From positions 1 to 64,000 of the forward strand of contig SJOL01000548.1 of NCBI GenBank assembly GCA_004794785.1: 64,000 bases of DNA, written 5' to 3'. This document shows positions 29,701 through 41,700 of this stretch, piece by piece; the stretch's first letter is position 1, and the number at the start of each line of letters is the position of its first letter. The position numbers and the translations under genes are program-made. The notes beneath the pieces were generated by a model, which had not been told where the DNA came from, searched no databases, and saw only the letters and a program-made list of their open reading frames with translations. Origin of the DNA: Opisthorchis felineus (Eukaryota > Platyhelminthes > Trematoda > Opisthorchiida > Opisthorchiidae).

Positions 29701-32700
29701 TACTTCTGGGACTTGGTGAGTTTGATCAAGCTCTTGACGCCTTGATCAAATGGATTGCGACGGCCCAGGTAAATGTGGATCAGATCCCTGTGCGGAGAGG
29801 TAATATCCGGGGCCTCGAGGCGGATTTAGCACGTGTCAAAGTGAGTAATCATCTGTCTGATCTAGGCTTCCGTTCCTATGCAATGCAAAATATGACTCTG
29901 TGGTTAGAGGTGCACACTGATAAAGTTCAATATAAATAACTAGACATCATCGCATTAGTTTTTGTTTACAGACCAACAGATGGGTCAGAGCTTATCACTG
30001 CATACCACCCACTTCATCTCATCAGATAGGTTCATTCGGATTGATCGTGCAGTGATCCATTTATCACGTCACGACTCTGGTCCGTGAGACTGATCAGTTT
30101 TTCCCCTTCTACAGAGTGTTCTTCCCTTGTTATACATTTGTAAAAGAATTTCTCCCGCTTCTATTAACGGTACTTAAGTTTGTCCCTTGAAGGACTGATT
30201 TCGTTCTGTATTGGAGCAGTCAGCATGAACATCGCGCTGCTTTCTTGCCGCAAGAAAACTGAGAAATAATTGCTTTCCATTGCAATATTTTGTACTTTTC
30301 TCCTGAGAGCCCATATCCAATACTATTCTATGCAGCCGCTCGCGATGATCTTAGCTTGACATCGGGTTCTTTCCGTCAGCGAAATTTGCGCTTGTCAAAG
30401 GACCGAAGTGATGATAGTAGTTTGCGCGAGGGGAAAACTGGGCTTCCGAGTGCCACTAGTTATGCTGTTGGATACGAAAACAAATTCAGAACCCTGGAAA
30501 CGAGCCTAAATGGTTTGGTACCATGGGTTCACCTCCTGCTGTTTTTTCGCGCAAACATGAAAGGATTGTTTTCTGTTCGAGGATGACATGACTGCTCACG
30601 TTTAACACATCTGCTTTTTTGTTTCATCTCATTCGACTGACACCGGTAAAACCAAACTCACCTTTGTGATGTTGCTCATTCATCTCGTACATGCACCTTT
30701 TCACTTGATTTTCTGGTTCGCTCTTTTGATTCCTTGGGTTCACTTTCGGTTTGGTTGCACCATTAACAGTTGTATCAGAAGCTGATTTGTCGGTACCAGT
30801 ACAATGTTGCGGTCCTGAACCGCTCCTTTCCAGAGGCTAGTTTGAACCCGTCATCGTAACCGATCCCCTTCGCCTTTGGTTATGGTTTACAGCTGTTTCC
30901 CATGACCACGTTGTTTCATGATTTACCAGAAAGTAACCCTCTCTCTCAATGTTATATGGGTGATCCGGGGGGAGGGTAACCTGTTGGACTGCTCGTCATC
31001 TGGTGAGGTAACTCATTCATCAATGGTTCCCACTTAGTACTCTGTCCTCACGCATGGCTTCCAATAGTTGTTTGTATTTGGCTTGGCCATAACGGAGAAG
31101 CCAAAGAAATGGACATTTCAGCGCTGCCTTAATACTGTAGGGTTGAAAGAAAGAGTCGAAGATCTAACGAACAAAACATTGGCCCCTTGCATCACAATTC
31201 TCAAACTGACCACGGTAAAACTGTCACCTAGCATGCTCTTGAGCCTCCAACCTCAAATTGTGCACCTTAAATGCCAAGAGATGCTACGGACATCACTCAG
31301 ATCCAAGTCTGACAAATTTCGTCTTCACTCATTAACGTGTGCTCCCATAGGAGTCCGGTTCAGTGTAGCATAAGAAGGCATCACTATGTTGAGTTGAAGT
31401 GATTCATATCTAGCTGGCGTAGTGTGCGGTCTGCTGATCAGTCTGTGCTTGATCCTAGCTGATGATATCCCACTTTCCACTGTTATCAAGTCATTCAGAC
31501 GACCCAACGGACCCATCTGTTCCAGATGACGATCGGCCTGATACCTGTCCGTACACGGGGTTGTGCTAACAGAACAGACTGACTTCCTGTTTATCATGTC
31601 AGCCTGCTTCTCCCGAAAGTGTCGGAATGATTGGGAGTCACTGTTACATCCCTACGGTCACTCATTTGTTGCTCTTGGTTGAGTACAGCAGTATGACCTA
31701 ACGCGCATATTGTGGTGTCTGACCAACAGTGTGGTCAGCGGCTATTTGAATATTGTCGCTTATTGGCTAAGTATACAGTACAGATAAGGCTAGGTTAGTT
31801 TCGGAGTGAAGCTAGGCACTTAGTTGACCGTTATCTCCGCCCATTTTTCCAACGTCATTACAAGAATAAGTCGGTTAAGTGAGCACCTCTTTGTGGTTTG
31901 CATGAACACCAAATGTTCATTTGGGTTGAGGTTATTAAATAGATGGTGCATGTGTCGTTGCCTTTATTTGTTCCTCAGCAAGCGTGTATGGCAAAAAATT
32001 TTGTTCGAATGTCGTTTGCAGATCATTCAAAACAATGTCAGCAACCACCAACTTGCAGTTGTGCGTGTTCACGAACAAGCCAAAAAGCGGATCGACTCCT
32101 TGAGACGTGACATACCTGAGGTCCCATCGAATATCGAGGCCCAAAAGGCTAGTGCCGAACCCTCTACGAACCAAACAGCCGAACGCTTGAACATGATGAA
32201 CGAAATGTGGGAACACTTGAAGGCTAGTACGAAAGAGAAACAGTGCATGTTGGAAGAAGCCTTGCGAGAAGTAAGTATGACATAAAATCGTATGTGAAAG
32301 GCTTCTGCTACTTGATTTGAATTCCATCCCATCTTGTTTTATTTCGACGGAACGGACCGTGATAAGCAGAGATTCCAAACTTAAGTTTTGTGTTTTGTGG
32401 TACAAAGTATACTAACATTGTGTGCTCGTTGCTCAACAGACGTTCAACTTCCATGGGCAATTCGACCGCCTCGTGCGACGCTGTCGTCAATTAGAAAGTC
32501 GCATTCCCACTCCTGGAACTCGCATAATGGGCTGCCTTCCTGACAGTGCTCGAGAGCAGCTGCGTCGTTTCATGGAAATCTACAACGGTCTGGTTGAGGT
32601 CGGTGACAAGGTAAGGAAGACTGTTATGTCCCGCATGCTATAATTTAATGTCAAACCTGGCCCATTGCAAATTATAAACGCTATGTGGGAATGTGTGAAT

Positions 32701-35700
32701 AGAGTGCTGTCTGTGTAACCTATCGTGGTTTTGAACTGGCGAAAATTTTCGCCCCGACGCTGTCCTGTCTCGTAGACGAACTAAATTATCAGTGTTCAGA
32801 TAAGTGACCTGTGGACAGGGCTTTTGCATTTAGTTGTGTGGATTTTTTCGAAGCTATCGTATTGGCTTATTGAACAGACTATTTGCGTGCCCTCAATCCA
32901 GTTGAGCTGGTCTCCAACTCTGAATAGCTAGTATTTTGTGGTCTTCGGCAATACCCTCCAATGCTTGTCAGTGAAGTCGTCACGGTGCATTATTGCCTTG
33001 CTTAGTTGTGAATATTATATGCCGTGTATTTTTATCCGCATGTCACTTGCTATAAAACGTTTCATTTTCTTGTCTTGTCTGCAGCTAACTGATCTTCGAA
33101 AGGCTTCAGCTGCTCTTTTAGTCAGCGCAAGTCCTGCTGCAGACCAACCACCGGAACGGCTCACGAGTGCACTGGACCGGTTCAAAGACCATCACTCACA
33201 GCTGTTACGTCGAGCCACTGCAATTCGGGACCAACTACAGTCTGGGCTCAGCGAAGTCGAACGGTTCCATGCTGAGCTGGCTCAGATGATGCAATGGCTC
33301 ACATCGATGGAGCGCACTGTCGCTCAACAGAAGCCAGTCAGTCGCATCGTTGCACGTCTCGGCCAGCTAATACTGGACCACGCAGAACTCAGAAGGAGCA
33401 TTGCCAGTCACCGGGAAGTCTTGCTATCTCTGGATCGCATGGGCGCGCAAGTTCAGCACAATGCGCAAAAACAGGATGTAGTCTTGGTGAAAAATTTGCT
33501 ATCCAGCGTACACAATCGATGGGAGCAGCTGTTGTCGCGCACCGCCGAACGAACGCGACAGCTAAATGTGGGACTGAAGGTTTGTTCTCTTGCGATTGAT
33601 GCATTTGATATCCGGACTGAGTAAAACAGTCTTCAGGTACAGCCGACTGGACTGGCCGAAAAGGGTAGTGCTGGTGTACGTTATAGGTTGCGGTATAAAC
33701 CAGTGCATTTTCGTGGATTCTTGGTTGTTAAATTTACGTTCATTGTTAGGGTAGTGGCGCCAGTAAGGATCTATCTAGGTTATTGCAACCAAAACTGTGG
33801 AAACAACGCATAAGCACCAATACGGGAAAATGGCGGGATCCACCAAAATCATGCACCATAGATTGATTACTACGACTGGGTTTCACTATTATTCGTTCAG
33901 AATAGTTGACAGACGTGGTTTTATCGACACACACACCTGCCTGTCAATATTACCTAAGTTTGCCAATGATACAGGACGTTGCCAAGGTGGATAGTCCTTT
34001 CTAACGCCACAGGCTAGCCACAATCGAAGCAAAAGTGGGCATTATCATCATCATTAACGGAACCATTAGTGCTGAGCACCGTGTTTTGGATGCTGTTCCG
34101 TCGTGAGGGAAGGCTTGTTTTTAGCTGGGCTACCTACAATTTCGGTGTCCATCTAGATGCTGTGTAATGAAGCCCACTTATATGTGTTTTCAGCCAGGTC
34201 CAGTGTTTTCAACCAAATCGGAAAAACGTAATAGATCCCACTGTTTTTATCCTGACTTTTGCGCACATTCTACCATTTTTGCTTATTCTCGAGTTCCTAT
34301 CCTGCGTTTTCTGCAGTTCTGCACATGGCAGCGCAGGTAGAATCTGTGATGACTGATGATAACTTAGTACGAAGAACATATGCCATGGCAATCTGATACT
34401 ATATCGCTTTTATGGTATAGCGTCCTTGCGCGAATCTTAGAATCTCGTAACAGAAGTCTGAAGGTGCCCTAACGTGAAATTAACATGTCGCCAGAAGTTT
34501 GCAACTCCGCAACTCTTGATTCCTCAGCAAAACAGTCTTATATATCTGTTGGGACATCTTACGATTTCAATCAAGATATCCTACACTCCTAACTGGACAT
34601 TCTTATGTGAAGAAGCTGTAGTGCATAGACGTGGGATACTGGTCGCTCGTCTAACTGCCCACGTGGATGACCGCTACAACACGCCTACTAACTCTCATTC
34701 CTCAGTTTCCGTAACCATTCTCTTCCCATAGGAAGCTCAAACCTTCCTGAATAACTGGACAACTCTGACCGAATGGCTCAAGGAACAGCTGACTTGTCTG
34801 GAAGAACAATGTGGGAGCGTAGCTACACGTTCAGAACGCATAGCCCATCAGCTCACGCAACACTACGAATTTCAGCGTGCTTTGGGCGCTAGGAATGTGA
34901 CATTCGATTCAGTTCGCCGTTATGCACGTTATCTGCGTGATCGAGCGCCAGCTTGTGACCACCAGGAATTGGATGACATGGTTAACGAATTGAAACACCT
35001 ATGGAATGCCGTCTGCACTCGCTCTCTTGATCGGTAGGTGACATGACCATCCGAGCAAATCTTTTGATGTCTTTCTTACACGTTGTTATTATCTTCTGCT
35101 ACCCAGTAGCTGATACGCCTTGCTGGTACTCTCCGGGAAATATTTAGCCTATCGGTTTCGTTTTTTTCACCGAAGATTATCGTAGGTAACTTCCCATTCA
35201 TACTCAGTCGACAGTGAAACTTTTGTGCCTAACCGCTTTATTTACATTGTTCGTGCTAATCGTCACAGGCAGCGCATGTTGGAGCAGGCATTACTCTCTG
35301 CCGGCCTATACAAAGAAGCACTACAGTCGTTAACTGAATGGTTATCTGGTGTGGAGCCTCAATTGTCTGAACATCAAGTGGGCTACTGCGGTGATGTGGA
35401 TACGGTCGAGGTAAGCACAATTCCACATGAACTTCATCGTCTTGTTCCTTCTGAACGATCACTGCTCCTTTGTACCCCTACAATGACTGACTGTGTTTTG
35501 CGTTCCAGCATTTAATTGAGGCTCACCGTCGTTTGGTGTCGGAGCTTGATGAACGTGCCGGATGGATTCAATCCATCCATGCAGCTGCTGATGAGCTCAT
35601 GACAAAGGCAAGCAAGGGTTCCATTGGCCAAGCGGATGTGGCGGCTATCAAAGGACAGCTAAATCATTTAGATGGTGTCTGGGATCGTGTTCAACTTCTA

Positions 35701-38700
35701 ACTAAGAAACGCGGGGAACGGTTAGATGAAGCGTTGAAGCTGGTAAGCTCCAAACTCTGATTCTGTTTACTTTTTTTCTCTTGATTTGCTCGTCACGAGT
35801 GCCTGCATTCGTAACCCCCTGGACCCTCGATACTGTAATCAGCATACTTCTGCTCACTGTACATCTTCATTCTTCTCAGGCTGTGCAATTCCAGGAGATG
35901 TGTCGTAGTTTGATGGACTATTTTGCCGGTGCTGAACATGTTATTCGACGCCTGGCGGCACTACCAACCTACGACGACCTAGAGGACGAATCAAGTACAG
36001 GTACACTGAAACCGAAGTCCGCTGAGGCTCCGGAAAGTCTAGCAGCTGCCATTAACGCTCACGATCAAACACACAAGAACCTTCTGGACCAATCGGAGCG
36101 AGTGCAGGCCACTTTACATTTAGGCAATCAGCTTATGGCCCAGGCCCATCCAGAAGCTGTTCAACGCTTACGCCAATGGATACATGCGATTCAGAGTCGC
36201 TGGAGCGATGTAAGTGGAATTATGTGTAAAAATGAATTATCCTCGATTGTCCCTTTGTACGTCTCTCTGAATAACCAGCGATCGCCCGACGAACTATGGT
36301 TATGGGTTTTTCGCAGTTGTATGACGGTTTTTAGACTACGGGTTTTTACTGGCGGCGGAAACCCACTTGGTTTTCTCTACGGTAGTCCACCGAGATGCAT
36401 ATACCTTGGGGAAATCGCAGCTTCGTTAATCCTTCGGGGTGGTTAATCCAATCAACCTCCACGAAAAGAATTCACCCCTTCTGAACAGGTCACTTTTGCC
36501 CACAACTCACACCACAAAACATCACAAAAATATGAGATGTCATGAATATCGCTTGTTCCACCTTAGTCACTTACTTACTTACTTACTTACTTACTACTTA
36601 CTTACTACTACTTACTAACTACCTCACTACCTGGCGTAAGTGACTGTGTCAGTGACCACTCAACCGTCAATATGCCATGACATAACAGTCGATCCCTTAA
36701 ACTGTACTGACAACCACTCCACAGTCGATTAGTTACCGCATTCTTGCTGTAACCGCCTTGTGTATTAGTGTTGTTGATGCCCTATGACCCTAATAAGGCA
36801 CTACTAGTTAGAAAAAACATCCCCTTCTGGGGTTTTCCCTTGAAGTGAAAGACTAGTATATTGGGTGGTAATTATGTGGTGGTTCATTCTAGGACAAGGG
36901 AAGAAGCTTAATCCAAAGTTATAAATTTCTGGATGTTAAGTTTTGTTCATTTTATCAGCTATAAACCATTTTTCCAAGGACACTCTGGTCCCAGCTGCTA
37001 CTGTTTCGATCACCGCAAAATGGGAGACCAAGGGTGATACATAAAGGCATTGGAGGCGATGGTATAATCAGTTAGCTGATGTTGAGTAAGTCTAGTGGTT
37101 TGAAGAAACGGGAAACGGGACAACTGCGCGACGGTTTTGATACAAGAGCGCCACCTACTGCGTAACTGAGTCTCGTCTACCAGTGTCATTACACACTGAT
37201 AAGTTGATTCCCATGATCGACATTCGGGGAAGCGGTAGGTGCCAGTCCGATTGAGTTTACTTGTTAATGTTCTCGTATTTCATTACCAAATCATAGTCTG
37301 TCTACCTCTCGGTCGCTTCCACTCAGTACCTGGACAAGCGAAAAGAGCTTTTCGAGGCAGACAGTCCTCCGGTATACGGACTGCATCTCCTACTCAGCGT
37401 AACCTAAGAAGTGTGACTAACTCATCCATCGTGGCAGAGTTCCTTTTTCCAGAAACCATCTGGTGTACCTCAGCGTTGTTAATCTGATGTTCTCACCAGA
37501 CCCGGTCAGTGCTTCAGAGACACCAGTGGTCAAAGGCTGATAGCTTTCGTACACCCTATGCCCGCAGATGCCATGTTTTTGACCCATAAAGCAGTGTAGT
37601 TCGCACCACCGCACTGTATACTCTGCCCTCACTATTGTTGGGTTGTTGAAACCCATTGAATTTGATTGATGGGATTGCTCTGCTTCGGTATGCATAATCC
37701 TGAGGTAAAGCGAGTTATCAACTGCGCCCACTCAATGACATGATCAGAGTCAATTTGCGTACACCAGAAAGAACAGCAAGCTGTAATTGATGTTGACCAT
37801 CTGTAATTGGCAGCCAGCAACAGATGGTGTTCAGCAGACAACCGAATAAGTCGTTCCCTATTATCCATACAGAGAGCATCGTCTCCGAATTTACCGATTT
37901 GTAGAATCTCATTGATGCTCGATTTCTTCGCCTGTTGGCATGCTTTTTTATTGATATTCATATGTTATCTGATTTTCGCCTTACACTTTGTACCCATTCT
38001 GTTAGCTTATCGCCAGTTCCACCCAGAGGGCTGATCGCCTTCGAGCTGCTTTAGATGATCAAAAACGACGGCAATTGCTCCGCACTGAACTTCTGGACTG
38101 GATAAAGACGACACAAGATCACTTAGATCGTGAACCAACCATCACGTTTGCTAGTGCCACAAAACGGGCGGTAGGTACCCACGATGCAGACAGAGACGAA
38201 AGCCAGGATAATGACCAAATCTCTACGCTTGGTTCAGATCAGGTGTTTCTCGGTGCGTCGGACGTAGACGATTCGTCGAGTGTGGCTACATACCGTACGT
38301 TACCGTTGAATGAAATCACCGAGCCGGAATTGATAGAGCGATTGTTAGCCGAGCACGCTGAACTAGAGCGTGAAGCGGCACTTCGCCAGCCAGTATTGGA
38401 CCTGATCTTGAAACATGCAAAACGCAGGACTATCCAACGGATATCCACTGTCAGAGGTTCATCCCTTCAACGAGGCCGAGCTAGTGGTCGCACCATAAGT
38501 CGTCCTGCGACCGGAAAAGTCAAAGTTGGTGAATTGCAGACTACCGAGCCCAATTTCGTCTCCTCGTCAGCGAATCAACTTTATCAACGCTGGTCTATGT
38601 TACAGCGTGCTCTAGCAGCCAGACGGACGAAGCTCAGAGATAGACTGACCTACTTGTCCGAAGTGGAGAAAATGAGAACTTTCCAATTCGAATCCTGGCG

Positions 38701-41700
38701 TCAACGCTATGTGGCCTGGTTGAATGAGAATAAGTCGCGTGTCATTGATTTGTTCCACCGCAAAGACCTCGATCATGACGGACGTCTTACTTACGCAGAG
38801 TTCATCGATGGAATCTTGGAGATGAGTGAGTATTTTCTGGTGTCCACTGTTTTTGATCTTGTGAATGGTTAATTCGTCAGGTCATTTTTATATGTAGGAG
38901 GAATTTCCATTTGGGAATGTTGGCTTCCGGTAATTTCATCATTGTTGTTGCTAAACGCACTTCTACATCCCTTATTAACTTCGATCCACTCATCATCATC
39001 GTCATCAGAGACAGCAACATCAGTGTTGACACTGATGCTTCACTACCGTACAACCACAAAGTTTAATTATATTTGAAGCCTTAGCATGAAAAGAAGAGGA
39101 AAGAGTGGATGAGGGAGGGGACCTGGTGCTGGCCTATCGCAAGCGTTCTGAGGTGCCTTCACTTGCAAGCGCTCAATCAGACAATCTGGAAAGAAATTGC
39201 CAACACAAAGGCCACTGACATTGACCAGCCGCCATTTCTTGCAATGTTGCCAGCCAAGCGCACGCGGGGTCAAGGGAACCCCATCCTGGAAGGCATACTG
39301 CACCAACAACACCCAAACTCTCCGTAATCTCTTTCACGCCCTTCTGTCCAGTCAAACGTTGTCCACCTCGCGGTTTGTGCAGTTCCGAAGGAGACACGGA
39401 AGATAACACTCGTCTCGGTGGACGGTGTTTCGGCATGCGTATCACATGGTTAACCTACCATAGTTGATGGTGCTGGGTTTTTTCCGCTACCGAATTACCT
39501 GCTGCATAACCAAATACCCATTTTCTAATTACTTCGCTACGAATTCGTTGACGCCATCCGACACCAGTGACACCTCTGAGGCATCAGTGCTCAGAATCCC
39601 GAAGACGCCTCTAATCATCTGTCCGCATAAGCCATGTTTCGCAACCCTGCAACAATACAGCCCTTACTGTAGTCTGGTACACGCGACCCTAAAGACCCAT
39701 TGATATGTCTTTTTGACGCCACAAGTGATGCAAACTAGCAAACGTTATTTGGGCCTTTGAGATTTGTGCACTAACCTCATCAGACCCACTTCCGTCAGAG
39801 CTAATACAACTACCGAGGTATGTAAGATTCTCCTCAGCCTCTAATGATTCTCCTCGAATTTTAAGAGGTATGTCCAGAGACTGCACGTTCTGAAGCATGA
39901 GTTTGCACTTCGAAGGTGCTAGGCGCATTCCTAAAGATCGTATGATGATGGTCAGTTTATTCAACAGAGCTTGTGCTTCGCCTTCGTCTTCAAAGATGGT
40001 GACAATGTCGTCTGCGTACTGGAGATTGATAAGGTTCTCACCAGCAACGATTTGAACACCGGGGGCTTGAAGACTTTCCAGCGTTCGCCTCATTGTTTCA
40101 TCATCGACGAAGTTGAACAAGAGTGGAGAGAGTGGACATCCTTGCTGGACCACCTTTTGTAGGGAGGCTTTTGGAGAGCTCACCATACACTCTCACGCCC
40201 AGAAGTATGTGAACATAGGGACCGGATTATGTTCACAAACTTCTGAGGCACACCCTGTTGAGCAAGCGTGGTTAGCAGCACTGACCGACCAGCAGAATCG
40301 AACGCACCCTTGAAGTCAAGGAACACCAAAATTGTGGGTCGTCTGTACATATGGCGTTTCTCTAATACCTGACGGAGTGTGAAGATGTAGTCAACGCAGC
40401 CTCTATCCGGTCAAAATCTCGCTTGATGCTCACCGGTCAAGGGTTCGCATGCCGCCGTAGGACGACGAAGAATCAGTGACGCCAGAAGGTTTGTTGCAAC
40501 GGGAGTCAAGCTGACACCTTTGTGGTTATCACATTCACTGCGAATACCCTTTTTGGAAAACCAGCACTATTATCGACTCACTTCAGTTTTCTGGAATGAT
40601 CTCTTTCTCCCAGATAGACACAAATAGGCTGGACAGGCACTGGCTGAGAAGTCCACCGCTATCCTTGAAGAGAGCACGTGGAAGGTCGTCAGGGCCAGGA
40701 GCGCGGTGACGCTTGAGTAGGAATATACACACGGACACTTCTGAGGCTGAGGGAGGTTCCATGTTCACAGTCCACCTTTCTGTTAAAGGCCGGCAGTCCG
40801 GATTGGGGGTAGCAGGTGGCCAACCCAACTGTAGTTCGAAGTATGGTGCCCAGCGGTCCAAACGTTCTACTTTGCTGGATATCAGACAGCTATTCTAGTC
40901 CCTGATAGTTTTGCTGGCAAGAGGCTTCCTATGACCAGTCGAACGAATCAAGTGGAACAGCCTGCGGACGTTTCCAGCATTTTTCGCGTCTTCCATTTCT
41001 TCGGCCTTTCGGGTCCACCAAGCTCCCCGGTCTGCACGAACACTCAGTTTTACCTGGTTGAGTTGGGGTTGCGGTCAAGAAGAATCTATCACCGGGCCTC
41101 TATCAAAGCCACGGTCCTATGAAAGATCCAATGTTTGGATGAAGTTGGCTGGGTTGTACCGCAAACGGAAGTTCCAGCTCTGAGTAGTACTGTGGATATC
41201 TGTTCCTAGTGGCCGTTGATTTCCGACAGGACGGTCCGGCGGGCCTTCGAGGATCCGGTTCTCAAAGTTTCGCTCTAGAAGCACTTTAGATTTAATTCGA
41301 CAGATTGTTCTGGTGCGCTTTTGAGTCGGTCTAGATTAGTAGTATTCTGACTGCGCAAGATGAATATGGTAATAGTTATTAATCTTACACTCTACACTTA
41401 CGCCTTTTTTCGCAATGTGTGACCGAGCGTTACTTTCGACCTCTTCCTCCGAAGACATCTCATTTGCAACTTGTTTCTGGTGTCTCACTTGCTAGTCAGT
41501 ATTTCGAGTTTGACATCTTTTCATTATTAAGGTTGATTATTCCACTTACTGCAGTCTTTTCTAAGAAATATTTGCTTGCATATGCGCAGCTATGGGTCCT
41601 GCCACTTGGTGGAAATGTACAGAATGTTTCCATCGTCTGCATGCTCAGGTCAAGATGTGGACAGTTATTCTTCGTCTCATCTCTTCAGTCAAATCTTACA

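Larger units (their letters stand above)
36210..38005 (+). other. Intron, 1.8 kb, with ACTT repeat and retroelement
   Basis: Phase 0 on both sides. Carries an ACTT-type microsatellite at about 36567-36620 and an antisense non-LTR retrotransposon fragment at about 37080-37660. The rest is unrecognised. Confidence 0.8.
38890..41060 (-). mobile_element. RTE-type non-LTR retrotransposon, decayed, antisense in intron
   Basis: Read on the minus strand from 41060 downward: a linker ([20 protein letters not shown]); 40861-40583 with [14 protein letters not shown]; 40420-40200 with RT motif A ([13 protein letters not shown]); 40186-39689 with [12 protein letters not shown] and the catalytic YADD at 40018-40007; 39445-39173 with the C-terminal LPGWG...DPACAWL motif; then a 3' tail ending in GATGATG-type repeats near 39000. 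The endonuclease is not seen, so it is 5' truncated as is usual for non-LTR insertions. Frameshifts and stops make it inactive. Confidence 0.9.

Noticed and set aside
31068..31597. Plus and minus open frames in the intron before exon 30
   Set aside because: No recognisable motif, and exon 28 or 29 to 30 phases already agree.
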